DNA from: Pseudomonadota bacterium
GTDB lineage: Bacteria > Pseudomonadota > Gammaproteobacteria > Steroidobacterales > Steroidobacteraceae
DNA: 64,000 nucleotides
Assembly: GCA_025356815.1 (NCBI GenBank)
Contig: JANXQL010000061.1
Location: 1-64,000 of the forward strand
Direction: 5' to 3'
Each line of letters opens with the position of its first letter. The first letter of the stretch is position 1. The notes under the pieces were generated by a model. That model searched no databases, was not told the DNA's origin, and was given only the letters and a program-made list of their open reading frames with translations. The position numbers were made by a program, and so were the translations under genes. Positions 36,876-46,213 of the stretch are shown here, piece by piece.

Positions 36876-37784
36876 TCAGGCCGGGAAGAAGTCTATCGGC
36901 TTGGTCGTCGTGATCTTCTCGACGTCCCGGTCCTCGAACTTGAACATCTTGATGCGCGCCACAAGCTTGCGCTCGAGCTCGTCGTTCTTCAGCTCGCTGG
37001 AGACGACCTTGCAGTCGATGACCTCGCCGGTCGGCGCGATGGTGAGCTCGACGACGACCTTGCCCTGCAACTGCGGATTGTCGCGCAGCGCGCGGTTGTA
37101 GAGCGCGTAGATCGCCGCCTTGTTGCGGTCGAACACCATCTCTATTTCCTCGCGGCTGCGCGAGGCCTTGCCGCTGTTGCCGGTGCGTCTAGCCTCGGCA
37201 CCGGCCTTCTTCATGCCAGCGGCAAACGATTGCACACCCTGCATCGTCGAGTGGCCGTGAAGCGAGCCAGGGCCGCCGCCAAAGCCGGAACTCAGCGCCG
37301 CGGTGTTGATGCCGCTGCTGCCGCCGGCCAGATTCGAGGTGATCAGCGAACGCTCGGCGCGTGCCGGCCCATCGACCTTCGAGTCGAGCGGCTTGGCGCT
37401 GGCGAGCTGCTCGGGCTTGAGCGCGGCGCGCAGGTCTTCCAGCTCGTCCTTGATGTTGTTGAGGGCCTTCTGCGCCTTCTTGCGTGCCTGGTCGGTCTTG
37501 TCGACCACCTGCGGAACTTCTTTCGCCTGCACCTTCGGTTCGGGCTTCTTCGGCTCCACCGGCTTGGGCGGGATCGGCGGCGGCTGCAGCACCAGCTTCA
37601 CGACCTCCGCGGGCAGCGGTGGCGCGATCGCCCGCGGCGGGGTCGGCAGGAGGCGACTGCCGACTACGACCAGCAGCCAGACGCAGAGGCCCAGCGTCAG
37701 TAAGCGCCGGAACGTGCGCTCCTCGGCATCGCTCTGCGTCCATGGCAGGTCGTAGGTACGGTAGTTAGACGCAAGCGCTGTCAT
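36876..37784 (-). CDS. AgmX/PglI C-terminal-domain, TonB-like envelope protein
   Basis: The 302-aa protein has one N-terminal membrane helix (about 28-46), a proline-rich periplasmic linker (PPPIPPKPVEPKKPEPKVQA), a coiled-coil-like stretch, and a C-terminal domain with EEIEMVFDRNKAAIYALYNR and KVVVELTIAPTGEVIDCKVV, the AgmX/PglI C-terminal (TonB-like) signature. It lies directly after an ExbB and two ExbD genes. Known relatives (GltG/GltJ in Myxococcus) transmit ExbB/ExbD-type motor energy across the periplasm; a similar role here is inference. Confidence 0.87.
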   Translation of the reverse strand: MTALASNYRTYDLPWTQSDAEERTFRRLLTLGLCVWLLVVVGSRLLPTPPRAIAPPLPAEVVKLVLQPPPIPPKPVEPKKPEPKVQAKEVPQVVDKTDQARKKAQKALNNIKDELEDLRAALKPEQLASAKPLDSKVDGPARAERSLITSNLAGGSSGINTAALSSGFGGGPGSLHGHSTMQGVQSFAAGMKKAGAEARRTGNSGKASRSREEIEMVFDRNKAAIYALYNRALRDNPQLQGKVVVELTIAPTGEVIDCKVVSSELKNDELERKLVARIKMFKFEDRDVEKITTTKPIDFFPA

Positions 37785-37805
37785 CGGAAGCTCGCTGGAC
37801 GCAAC

Positions 37806-38318
37806 TCAGCCACGGTTCGGGGCGCTGACCGCCCGTTCCTTTTCGATGACGGCCAGCGACATCTTGCCGATATCGGCCGCCGTCGCCGCCATCATGATCT
37901 TCTTCAGCAGACTGTAGGGCAGGGCCTTGTCCGCCATCACCGTCACCTCGCGCGCCGTCGGGTCGTTCGGCCTGAGCTCGGCACTATTCTGGGTCGCGGC
38001 CTTGAGCCGCTCCTGGAGCGCCTTGAGCGCCGGCGCGGCGCCCGCTTCGAGATCGGACACCGTGGCGGCAGGCGAGCCGTTCACGAACACGGTGTCGGGC
38101 GTGATCATCATGACGGTCGATTCGTGCGGACTGGATTCGGAGTCCGACTGCGGAATGGAAATGCTCTTGGTGTTCGGCAGGATCTCGTAGTCGGCGGTGT
38201 GCACGAGCATGTACACGACGAGGATTACCAGCATGTCGATCATCGGCACCAGGGCCGGCATGCCGTGGCCTCCGGCGCCCTTGCGGCCGCGGGAGCGCTT
38301 CATCCGGAAGGCACTCAT
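37806..38318 (-). CDS. ExbD/TolR-family biopolymer transport protein (second copy)
   Basis: The 170-aa protein has one N-terminal membrane helix in the context ALVPMIDMLVILVVYMLVHT, with the conserved proton-path Asp, and a periplasmic domain ending in DKALPYSLLKKIMMAATAAD. ExbD/TolR partners ExbB/TolQ to turn proton flow into movement of a TonB-like partner. It overlaps the first exbD by 4 bp. Confidence 0.92.
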   Translation of the reverse strand: MSAFRMKRSRGRKGAGGHGMPALVPMIDMLVILVVYMLVHTADYEILPNTKSISIPQSDSESSPHESTVMMITPDTVFVNGSPAATVSDLEAGAAPALKALQERLKAATQNSAELRPNDPTAREVTVMADKALPYSLLKKIMMAATAADIGKMSLAVIEKERAVSAPNRG

Positions 38319-38839
38319 GACCGCTTGTCCTCCGCCAGCGCATCGCCGAGCGAAATCAGCGGGAACAGCTCGCCACGAGCGGGATGCCCGTCGAGCGTGC
38401 CCTCGAACGAACGCACGGCATCCATGGTCGAGATGATCGTGTCGTAAGGCACTTCGGGCTCGAGCAGCACGGTGGCCGTGCGTAACTCGGGAAAGCGGGC
38501 CTTGACGCGACTGAGGTACGCCGACAGGCCCTCGAAGTCGTAGCTTTCACCCACATTCGGGAACGGCTGCAGCGGGCCTGTGTTCTTGTCCTGCACGAGC
38601 AGGCCATCCTTGCGCACCACTACCTCCAGCTCGAGGGTATCGGGCAGCTTCAGCGGCTCGGTGCTCCGCGCCGGCAGGTTCAGCTCGACGATATGCGTCT
38701 TGGAGAACACCGCGGTGAAGATCAGGAAGAACAGCAGAATCGTAAAGATATCGAGCATCGGAACGATGTTGATTTCGTTCCGACCCTTGTAGCGCGCGTG
38801 ATTGCGCGCCTGACGACTGCGGAGCGAGGATCCGCTCAT
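38315..38839 (-). CDS. ExbD/TolR-family biopolymer transport protein (first copy)
   Basis: The 174-aa protein has a basic N-terminus, then INIVPMLDIFTILLFFLIFT with the conserved Asp, and a periplasmic TolR-type domain (LELEVVVRKDGLLVQD, later VPYDTIISTMDAVRSFEG). Two non-identical ExbD proteins with one ExbB is the arrangement seen in Agl/Glt-type motors. It overlaps exbB and the second exbD by 4 bp each. Confidence 0.92.
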   Translation of the reverse strand: MSGSSLRSRQARNHARYKGRNEINIVPMLDIFTILLFFLIFTAVFSKTHIVELNLPARSTEPLKLPDTLELEVVVRKDGLLVQDKNTGPLQPFPNVGESYDFEGLSAYLSRVKARFPELRTATVLLEPEVPYDTIISTMDAVRSFEGTLDGHPARGELFPLISLGDALAEDKRS

Positions 38840-39510
38840 GCCTTGGCCCCGCGGACCTCTCCGGACGAAGCGCCGATCTGACGCTCATTGAGCGAGTTGA
38901 GGAACTTGACCGTCGCGACCTCGAGGCTGTCGACGATGTTGGTCGTCTTGGTCTCGAGGTACAGGTGCGACAGCAGCAGCGTGATCGCCACGAGCAGGCC
39001 GAGTGCGGTGTTGTTCATGGCGACCGAGATGCTGGCCGACAGCAGGCTCGCCTTCTCCGCCGGGTTCGCCTGCGCCACCGCGGCGAAGGCGTTGATCAGG
39101 CCGAGCACGGTGCCGAACAGGCCCATCAGCATGCCGATGTTGGCCAGCGCAGCGAGGTAATGCGTGCGCCGCTCGAGGTGCGGAATCACCTCGACCAGGC
39201 TCTCCTCCATCGCCTTCTCGATGTCATCGCGGCGGCGGGCCGACTCGACACGGCTCATGCCGTAGCGCATGACCTGTGCCAGCGCGCTATCTTCGGCGCT
39301 GGAGACGCTCATCAGCGCCTGCTTGAAGTTGCCCGTCTCGAACAGCGGCTGCAACGTGTCCCACAGACGCCTGTTGCCGCTGCCGACCTTGGTGAGGTAG
39401 ACGAACCGCTCGACGGCGATCACGAGGCCGATCACCCAGATGAGGGCGATCGGGTACAGGAAGAAGCCGCCCTGCTTGAAGAAGTTGACGATTACGTCGA
39501 AGGAATGCAT
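38836..39510 (-). CDS. MotA/TolQ/ExbB-family proton channel protein
   Basis: The product is 224 aa from the ATG at 39510, which has a GGAG site 8 nt upstream. Three predicted membrane helices: one near the N-terminus (GGFFLYPIALIWVIGLVIAV) and two around ALANIGMLMGLFGTVLGLIN and NNTALGLLVAITLLLSHLYL, the proton-channel signature. It should form the stator ring of the motor with the two ExbD proteins coded next. Confidence 0.93.
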   Translation of the reverse strand: MHSFDVIVNFFKQGGFFLYPIALIWVIGLVIAVERFVYLTKVGSGNRRLWDTLQPLFETGNFKQALMSVSSAEDSALAQVMRYGMSRVESARRRDDIEKAMEESLVEVIPHLERRTHYLAALANIGMLMGLFGTVLGLINAFAAVAQANPAEKASLLSASISVAMNNTALGLLVAITLLLSHLYLETKTTNIVDSLEVATVKFLNSLNERQIGASSGEVRGAKA

Positions 39511-39592
39511 GTCCGGTGCTCCGTTGAATCCTGCTCGTTGTGCCGGCTGGGCCGACTCAGTTTCATTCAAATTATGTCGCTGATACCGCCGA

Positions 39593-40087
39593 TTACTTCT
39601 CAGGCTCGGCAACAGCTGCCGGGGCTGTGACGCCAGTCTCGGATCTGGGTCGGTCCGGGGACAATGCGTCGTAGTACGCGACCTCGCGACGAAACACTTC
39701 GCGATCTACCGGCTGCAGCGCCTCGTCAATCAGGCTGTTGGCTGGCCGGCCGGCGAGATCGCCGATGTCCGAGCGCTTCCACGGCACGATCACCATGACC
39801 TTCGGCAGCTCCCGGTTACCGGTGATCTGCGTCGGATCCAGGTCGATCCGGTCCATCGCCGCGGCACCCGGCGGGCGCGCGGGCGATGCCGCGGCCGGCT
39901 TGGTCTTGCGCGCGGGCTTGGCCGCGGCGGCTGGCGCGGCCTGCACCGCGGGCTCGGCCTGCTGGACGTCGGCTGCGGCGGCACGCGCCGAGGGCGATGG
40001 ATCCGGCGTCGCGGCCGATGCGGCCGCCGCCGCGACCATCAGCGCGAGTCGCGCGACCAGCACCAAGCATGTCTGGGCTCGAATCAT
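39593..40087 (-). CDS. Exported protein of unknown function, 164 aa
   Basis: A signal peptide (about 25 residues) is followed by an Ala/Pro/Lys-rich linker and a compact C-terminal half with DLDPTQITGNRELPKVMVIV and DREVFRREVAYYDAL. I recognise no family. It overlaps the end of the large TPR gene by 4 bp and lies 82 bp before exbB, so it is part of the motor operon and may be a periplasmic or outer-membrane adaptor. Confidence 0.78.
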   Translation of the reverse strand: MIRAQTCLVLVARLALMVAAAAASAATPDPSPSARAAAADVQQAEPAVQAAPAAAAKPARKTKPAAASPARPPGAAAMDRIDLDPTQITGNRELPKVMVIVPWKRSDIGDLAGRPANSLIDEALQPVDREVFRREVAYYDALSPDRPRSETGVTAPAAVAEPEK

Positions 40088-43000
40088 GGGGCCTCCGCCT
40101 TGGGCGCTTTCTGCCCGACACCCGTCCGTTGGCGCAGCTCCGCCACCCAGGCACTGAGCAGCTTCTCGTCACCACCGGCCGCCAGAGCCCGCTCGAAGTG
40201 GGCCAGCGCGTCTTCGGGGTGATCAAGGTACAGGTCGGACAGCACGCCCGCATTGCGGTGAATGCGCGCCGATTCAGCATCCAGCGCCACGGACCGCTCG
40301 TAGGCGAACGCCGCCGCCTCGAACTTGCCTTGCGCGCGCTGAACCACACCGAGTTCGTCGAACGCCGCGGCCAACACGTCGTTGCGCCGGGTCGCTTCCG
40401 ACAGGGCCGTCTCGGCCTCGGCCCAGCGCTGTGCCCGGGCAAGCACGATGCCGAGGTTCAGAGCGGGCCCGGCCAACGACGGCTGGCTGGCCATGAGTGC
40501 CGAGAATTCCGCCTCGGCGCGCGAAAGGTCGCCGCGATGCGCCACCGCAACCGCCTCCTGGAAGCGGATGGTGACCGGCAGGGGCACCTGCGGCGCGGAT
40601 CCGCCTGTCGGGCCACCATTGACGTCGATGGCAAGCTCTTCGTGCTCCTCGGTCTTGCCATAGCGTGCGGGCTTGAGCTTGGCCAGTTCCGCGTAGCTGG
40701 CGCGAACCGACGTGTCGTAGACGCCGTGCGCCGCGCGCCCGGCGTTGACGCGATGGATCTCGATCGCACGCTCCTCGAACGGGTAGGCCTGCTCCTCCAG
40801 CAGCAGGTCGTACTGCTCGAGCTCCTCGCCCTTGAGGCTCTTTGGCCGCTCCGACTTGAGCAGGTCCGCCGCGAGGTGGCGATACAACTCCGCCATCTCG
40901 AAGGTCGCGCCCGTCGACACCTCGGCGATCGAGTAGGCATCCGCGGCTTCGAGCGCCTTGAGGGCCTTCTGCATCGCGGCGCGCTTGGCTTCGAGCGACT
41001 TCTTCAGCGGCAGCACCAGCCGTACCGCGTTGAAGGCATCGCGGGCGGGGAGCGCCAGCTCGAGTGACGCCTTGGCCGCGAGGTAGCGGCTACGATCCGT
41101 GCGGACGCTGCCCGCCGTCTGGTCGACGTGGACGATTTCCTCCAGCAGTACCGTACGCCGCGACAGGTCGCCGCTCTGGCGGGCGAAGTCGGCGAGCTTC
41201 TGGCGCGCCTCGACGGCCGCCTCGAACGGTGCCGGATAGCGCTTCAGATAGCGCTCGAGCGTGGCGACCGTGTGCGAAACGTCGCCCGCCTTCTCGTACA
41301 GCGTGGCGGCCTGCGCCAGGGACTCGCGCTGCAGATCAGGCGTCGTGCCCGGCGTGTCGGCCATGCGCTCGAACTCGCCGGCGGCGACGCCCGGCCGACC
41401 CGCCTCGCTGTAGGCGACCGCGAGCTTGCGCGTCACTTCGGATTGCAGCTCGCTCTTCGGGAAATTCCTGCGGAAGTCCTCGAGCACCGTGATGGCGCGC
41501 GACCAGTCCTTCAGTCCGATCAGCAGCGCTGCGGCATCGTAGTCGGCGGTCGAACGGATCTTCGCGTTCGGCGCGAACTTCGCCACTCGCAGGAAATCCT
41601 CGACGGCCGCAGGCTCGTCGCCGGCGGTCCGCTTGGCCTCGCCCTGCTTGTAGACGGCCGCCGCAAGCCGCTCGTCGATGACCGGCCGCTGCGGGTCGCT
41701 GGATGGCAGCAGCGTCTGCACCTGCAGATAGGCGCCTTCGGCCTTCTCGAACTGGCCGAGCTCGAACTGGGAGTTGGCGATCACGGTCCAGGCGGTACGC
41801 TGCTTGTCGATGTCGACCGCCGGTCGGCGCGACAGCACGATGTCCGCGACATCGACAGCCTTGGCGTAATCCTTGGCGTCGAACACCTCGCGGGCAGTGC
41901 GCACGAGCACGGCGGCGCTCTCTGGATGATCCTGGAATGTCGTTGCAAACCGAAGCGAGCTGTCGAGGCCCGCGAGGTGCCAGCTGCGTCGCGTATCTCC
42001 CTCGAGTTCGGGCTCGTGCTTGTCATAGGCGACCAGGGCCGCGTACCCGGCCACAGCGGATTTCGCATCCTGCGGGTAGCCATAAGCCGTGCGCTCGTAC
42101 TCGACCGCGGCCTCGCCGTACTGGTGGCTCTCGAACAGCGTGTCCGCGAGGCGGTAGTTCGTCGCCGCTCCGTCCTTGTCGTCCGGGAAGGACTTCAGGT
42201 AACCGCGATACCAGCGGGCCGCTTCATGGTAGTCAGCGACCTGCTTAGTCGCCTGCGCCTGTTCGTGATAGTAGGCCGCGAGATCCTGCAGGTTGACCTT
42301 AAGGTCCTGCACGACCAGCGGAGCATCGGCCGGACGGCGGTGAGCCCAGAACGCAGAACCCAGTCCATAACGCTCGACATACTCGCGCTTGCCATCCAGG
42401 ACGAGCGATGCAAAGCCGCCGCGCTTGTATGCGCCGATCGCCTGCGCCTGCAACAACGGTGAGCGCTCGTGGTCCGGCTCGCGCTTGGCGAACGCACGAT
42501 ACGCATCAGCCGCGTCGGTCCAGCGCTCCTTGCTCATGTACAGGTCACCGAGGGTGCCGTACAGGAGGTGCGCGTACGGCTTCGGACCATGGCGCTCGAG
42601 GAAGTGGTCGACGCCCTGAGCGCCGTCCTCGAACGAGAAGGAGATCGCGCACACGCGCAGCGTGTCCTCGACCAGCTCGCGCTGCGGCCGCGTGAACGCC
42701 TCGAGGTCGCGCTCGCGACCCTGATGGTCAATAAGCTTGCGGTCGAGCAGCTTGCCGAAGGATTCCAGCCCGCCGTCGGTGTCGCCGCGCTTGAAGCGCG
42801 CCCAGCCGTGCTTGTAGAGCCCCTGTTCGTAGAAATCGGATTTGTTGCCGAATGCGATCACGCTCGCGTAGGCGGATTCGGCCTCCGGCCAGCGCCGAGC
42901 GACGAACAGGATCTCGCCACGCCGGAACTGGGCTTCGTCGACATACTTGCTGCCCGGATAGCGCGCGACCATCTGGCCGAGCATCTCCAGTGCCTTGTCG

Positions 43001-43422
43001 ACCTGCTGGTCCGCCTCGTAGGCCCGCGCGAGCTGGTAGAGCACGGCGTCGTTGCGCTCGTAGCTCGGGTAGGTCGCGAGCAGGCGCGTGTAGAGCACGA
43101 TCGCGTCGCGCGTATCGAGCGGCGAGCCCTGTGCGAGGTCCTGCTCAATGCGATTGAGCTCGCCGGCCTCCAGCTTGAGGTCACCGAGCCGACGCATCGC
43201 CTCCGAGCGCAGCGACGAATCGCCGCCGTCCAGCTTCAGGAATTCCTGATAGTTGTCGCGCGCGCGGGCCGCGTTCGGATCGACAGGATCGTCCGGCCGG
43301 ACCTCGACCGCCCTGCCCTTGAGGTCGGCGATGGTCGGCGCCCGCTTGGTGGCGGCCGCCACCTGGCTCGTGGCCAGGGCGGCCATCAGGATCGACACGA
43401 CGACGCGACGGACGCCGGTCAT
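40084..43422 (-). CDS. Exported TPR-repeat protein, 1112 aa
   Basis: After a signal peptide (cut near VAA/ATKR) most of the protein is tetratricopeptide repeats, for example LARAYEADQQVDKALEMLGQ, FRRGEILFVARRWPEAESAY, and a C-terminal set GPALNLGIVLARAQRWAEAE. Large periplasmic or outer-membrane TPR proteins (GltD/GltE type) occur with AglRQS-like motors. It overlaps the upstream 665-aa gene and the downstream small exported gene by 4 bp each. Probably a scaffold; no enzymatic motif is visible. Confidence 0.88.
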   Translation of the reverse strand: MTGVRRVVVSILMAALATSQVAAATKRAPTIADLKGRAVEVRPDDPVDPNAARARDNYQEFLKLDGGDSSLRSEAMRRLGDLKLEAGELNRIEQDLAQGSPLDTRDAIVLYTRLLATYPSYERNDAVLYQLARAYEADQQVDKALEMLGQMVARYPGSKYVDEAQFRRGEILFVARRWPEAESAYASVIAFGNKSDFYEQGLYKHGWARFKRGDTDGGLESFGKLLDRKLIDHQGRERDLEAFTRPQRELVEDTLRVCAISFSFEDGAQGVDHFLERHGPKPYAHLLYGTLGDLYMSKERWTDAADAYRAFAKREPDHERSPLLQAQAIGAYKRGGFASLVLDGKREYVERYGLGSAFWAHRRPADAPLVVQDLKVNLQDLAAYYHEQAQATKQVADYHEAARWYRGYLKSFPDDKDGAATNYRLADTLFESHQYGEAAVEYERTAYGYPQDAKSAVAGYAALVAYDKHEPELEGDTRRSWHLAGLDSSLRFATTFQDHPESAAVLVRTAREVFDAKDYAKAVDVADIVLSRRPAVDIDKQRTAWTVIANSQFELGQFEKAEGAYLQVQTLLPSSDPQRPVIDERLAAAVYKQGEAKRTAGDEPAAVEDFLRVAKFAPNAKIRSTADYDAAALLIGLKDWSRAITVLEDFRRNFPKSELQSEVTRKLAVAYSEAGRPGVAAGEFERMADTPGTTPDLQRESLAQAATLYEKAGDVSHTVATLERYLKRYPAPFEAAVEARQKLADFARQSGDLSRRTVLLEEIVHVDQTAGSVRTDRSRYLAAKASLELALPARDAFNAVRLVLPLKKSLEAKRAAMQKALKALEAADAYSIAEVSTGATFEMAELYRHLAADLLKSERPKSLKGEELEQYDLLLEEQAYPFEERAIEIHRVNAGRAAHGVYDTSVRASYAELAKLKPARYGKTEEHEELAIDVNGGPTGGSAPQVPLPVTIRFQEAVAVAHRGDLSRAEAEFSALMASQPSLAGPALNLGIVLARAQRWAEAETALSEATRRNDVLAAAFDELGVVQRAQGKFEAAAFAYERSVALDAESARIHRNAGVLSDLYLDHPEDALAHFERALAAGGDEKLLSAWVAELRQRTGVGQKAPKAEAP

Positions 43423-45416
43423 CTCGACCCCTCCGGATCGGCGGGTGCCTTGGGCTGCACCTGCCCCTTGGATTCGTCGGCCGCCGCCGCGCGGTCGTAG
43501 ATGGTGGCGAGCGAATAGCGCGCCTGCAGCATGTAGCTCGCCAGGCGATCCTTCTGCGCCTGCAGCTCGCGAACGGCGATGTCGGCGAGAAAATCCGCTT
43601 GCTTCTGCCGGAGCGCTGCGAGCCGCGTGTGCGCGGACTCGATGCGCGGGCGCAGCGCGGCCACGCGCGCGGCGAACTCCTCGGTGTGCGCCGGAGCGGA
43701 AACACGAGCCTCCTTGACCAGCGACCAGCGCTCGGAAGTCTGCTGCAGGCCCTGCGAGACCTCACGCAGCCCCTTGCGGGCGGACCAGACGCGAGCCTTG
43801 AACCCGTCGCTCAACTGCCAGTAGAGCGCGCCCTTCACCAGCCGCAGCCGCTCGCGCAGGTTGTCGACGTCGTCCTCTTCCTCGCTGCCGGCCTGGACGA
43901 CGTTCGCAAGGGTCGCTTCCATCTGCTCGATCTGCTTCCACATCTCGCGCTCGCGCGGCGTGCCGAGCACGGCGTAGTCTGCGCCGCTGTCGGCGGCCAC
44001 GATCCTCGATTCGGCCTCGGTACGCCGCCGCCGGAGCTGCTCGACATCGACGCCGTCGAGCTTGGCGAGCACCGCGGGCAGGCGCGTCGCGAAACGCTCG
44101 CGACGTGTCGCGAGCATGTCGTCGAAGGCTTCGATGCTGGAGGTCCAGCCGTCGAGGTTGCCCTCGATCTGGCCGAGGCTGCGATAGTTCTTGAGCCCCT
44201 CCTGAAACTCGTTCTGCGCCAGCAGGTGGTACAGATAGCGCGACTCCGGGGCATCCGGCAACGAGGCCAACTGCCACACCCAGCCAGTCTGCCCAGGCTT
44301 CTCGTTGCGCAGAACGGCCTCGAGCAGCCCACCGCGCCGGATCGAGGCGATGGATTCGTCGAGGCGCGTGGTCTCGGCGCCGAACTCGCGGATCGCGGCC
44401 TCGTAGGCGTCGACCGCCTGCCGGTTCGCGGACAGCTTGGCGTAGGCGAAGGGCACCGCGAGGTAGCTCTCCTGCACCGCCGGGTCGAGCAGGTTGCGAC
44501 CGTGCAGTTCGAGCCATGGCACGAGCGCGTCACGATACTGCTGGGCGGCACTCGCCGCCCAGCCCACGCCGAGCAGTGCCCGCGTGGACTGCGGGCCTTC
44601 GAGGCGGACACGCTCGAGCGCGGGGCGCGCCTCGAGCGGGCGATTGGCCTGCAGCAGCGCATAGCCGAGCGCGAGGTTGGCCTTGTCGCGAAGCGCTTCA
44701 ATTTCGTGGTTGTTCGACTCGGTGTGCCCGAGCGCTTCCAGCAGTCGCGCGCCGTCGTCCAGTCGCCCGCTGCGCACCAGGGCGACGCCGAGGTTGAACT
44801 GTGCGTACGCCTGCCACAGCCCGGGCCCCTGCCAGTGGTCGAGCACGCCAATCGCCTGCGTATAGTCCTTCCTTGCCATCAGGGACTGGGCAAGCAGCAT
44901 CTGCCGCTCTGCGTCCATCGCCGGCGTCAGGCCACCACTGCCGGCGGTCTGCAGCGCATCGGTGGCCTTGTCGAAGTAGCCGCGCTGGTACCAGACCTTG
45001 CCGAGGAAGAATCGGGCACGATCACGGACAGGGGCCGGCACGTTCTTGCGCCCGAGCACCTCGGCGAAGATCTGGCCCGCTTCACGATGCTGGCCAACCG
45101 ACAGGTACAAGCCACCCAGCAGGAGTTCTGCGTCGTCTGCCTGATGGGCGACGCGGTTCGCCAGCTGCGCCGCGCTCAGATGCAGCAGCGCGTTGAAATA
45201 GTCGTCCTGGTAGAAATAGAAGAGCACGTCGCCGTAATAAAGGTCTCTGATCGGCGCAGGCGGCAGAGCACCGGGGCCAGGCGGCGGGATCAGTGGCTTT
45301 TCGGGCGCGCGCTTTGCAGTCGCCGTCATCGGCAACAGCGCCAACGCGAGCGTCAGCGCGCAGGCTCCGGCCCGCATGCGGCTGCGCGTCGCCGTCGCGA
45401 CTCGGCTCACTCCCAC
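43419..45416 (-). CDS. Exported TPR/helical protein, 665 aa
   Basis: A signal peptide (ALTLALALLPMTATA) is followed by TPR-like repeats in the first 350 residues (LLLGGLYLSVGQHREAGQIF, DKANLALGYALLQANRPLEA) and then a long helical, probably coiled-coil part with LDGVDVEQLRRRRTEAESRI and RPRIESAHTRLAALRQKQAD. No named family recognised. It overlaps the next upstream gene by 10 bp and the 1112-aa TPR gene by 4 bp. Confidence 0.85.
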   Translation of the reverse strand: MGVSRVATATRSRMRAGACALTLALALLPMTATAKRAPEKPLIPPPGPGALPPAPIRDLYYGDVLFYFYQDDYFNALLHLSAAQLANRVAHQADDAELLLGGLYLSVGQHREAGQIFAEVLGRKNVPAPVRDRARFFLGKVWYQRGYFDKATDALQTAGSGGLTPAMDAERQMLLAQSLMARKDYTQAIGVLDHWQGPGLWQAYAQFNLGVALVRSGRLDDGARLLEALGHTESNNHEIEALRDKANLALGYALLQANRPLEARPALERVRLEGPQSTRALLGVGWAASAAQQYRDALVPWLELHGRNLLDPAVQESYLAVPFAYAKLSANRQAVDAYEAAIREFGAETTRLDESIASIRRGGLLEAVLRNEKPGQTGWVWQLASLPDAPESRYLYHLLAQNEFQEGLKNYRSLGQIEGNLDGWTSSIEAFDDMLATRRERFATRLPAVLAKLDGVDVEQLRRRRTEAESRIVAADSGADYAVLGTPREREMWKQIEQMEATLANVVQAGSEEEDDVDNLRERLRLVKGALYWQLSDGFKARVWSARKGLREVSQGLQQTSERWSLVKEARVSAPAHTEEFAARVAALRPRIESAHTRLAALRQKQADFLADIAVRELQAQKDRLASYMLQARYSLATIYDRAAAADESKGQVQPKAPADPEGSR

Positions 45417-46042
45417 TCCTTGACCGTGAACTCCGGCTGCTGTGCGCTCTGGCGGTCCGAGATTCGCAGCTCGAGGTACTTGGCGCCAACGCCCTTCTCG
45501 AAGATCAGGTTCGCGCCACGCTTGTAGTCGCGCGCATGTGGGCCCTTGCCGGTGAAGAACGCGACCAGCTCGTGCTTGCCGGTCTTGAGGTTGCCCAGGT
45601 AGACGCGGTGGACGCCACCTCGGTTGAGCGCGGTGACCTCGCGCTCCGTATACAGATAGTTCGCGACTTCCTTGTTGTCGATCCTGAGCTGGACGGCATC
45701 AAGTGCGAAGAACTGGCCCACATCGAGCGACAGGAAGACGGCGACCTGGGTATTGGCCGGGAACAGCAGCTCCTCCTCCAGCGTGAAGAGGTCGCGATTG
45801 AGGTCGAGGACCTCCTTCTTCAGACCCTGCACCTCGCCGTCGAGGCTCTTGAAGTCGCCAGCGGCCGGCGCCACAGCCGGCGAGCTTTCAGGAGCGGGCA
45901 GTGCTGCGGTCGCCACCGGCGCCGGTGCCACGACGGGCTCCACCGCGACGACCCGCGTCGTGGTCAGAGCGAGTGCGAGTACAAGCGCCGCGCAGCCGGC
46001 AAACGCACGCGGCAGGAGGGGAATCTTGCGGGTGATAGCCAT
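45407..46042 (-). CDS. Exported protein of unknown function, 211 aa, motor operon
   Basis: The ATG at 46042 has an AAGAAGG ribosome site 8 nt upstream, so I prefer it to the upstream ATG at 46063. A signal peptide is followed by an Ala/Pro-rich linker, a short coiled coil (DGEVQGLKKEVLDLNRDLFT) and a beta-rich domain with VAVFLSLDVGQFFALDAVQL and VHRVYLGNLKTGKHELVAFF. The latter suggests a surface or carbohydrate-binding-like fold, but I cannot name it. First gene of the tightly overlapping part of the operon. Confidence 0.8.
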   Translation of the reverse strand: MAITRKIPLLPRAFAGCAALVLALALTTTRVVAVEPVVAPAPVATAALPAPESSPAVAPAAGDFKSLDGEVQGLKKEVLDLNRDLFTLEEELLFPANTQVAVFLSLDVGQFFALDAVQLRIDNKEVANYLYTEREVTALNRGGVHRVYLGNLKTGKHELVAFFTGKGPHARDYKRGANLIFEKGVGAKYLELRISDRQSAQQPEFTVKEWE

Positions 46043-46213
46043 CGTCGGAACCTTCTTTTTCATGTGCGTGCCCGCCGCGTGGCAAGTTGGGCCAGCCAAC
46101 GCAGCAGCGAACCCCAGAAGTGGCGCGGGGCCGGCGCGTGCCGATCCGGGCGTCGACCGCTGTGTAGCACTGCAACCGCGATGATCGGACTGTCCATGAA
46201 CCACTCCGGAAGT

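Noticed and set aside
43599-45527. 642-codon plus-strand open frame opposite the 665-aa TPR gene
   Set aside because: Antisense shadow; the minus-strand protein has a signal peptide, TPR repeats and 4-10 bp overlaps with its neighbours.
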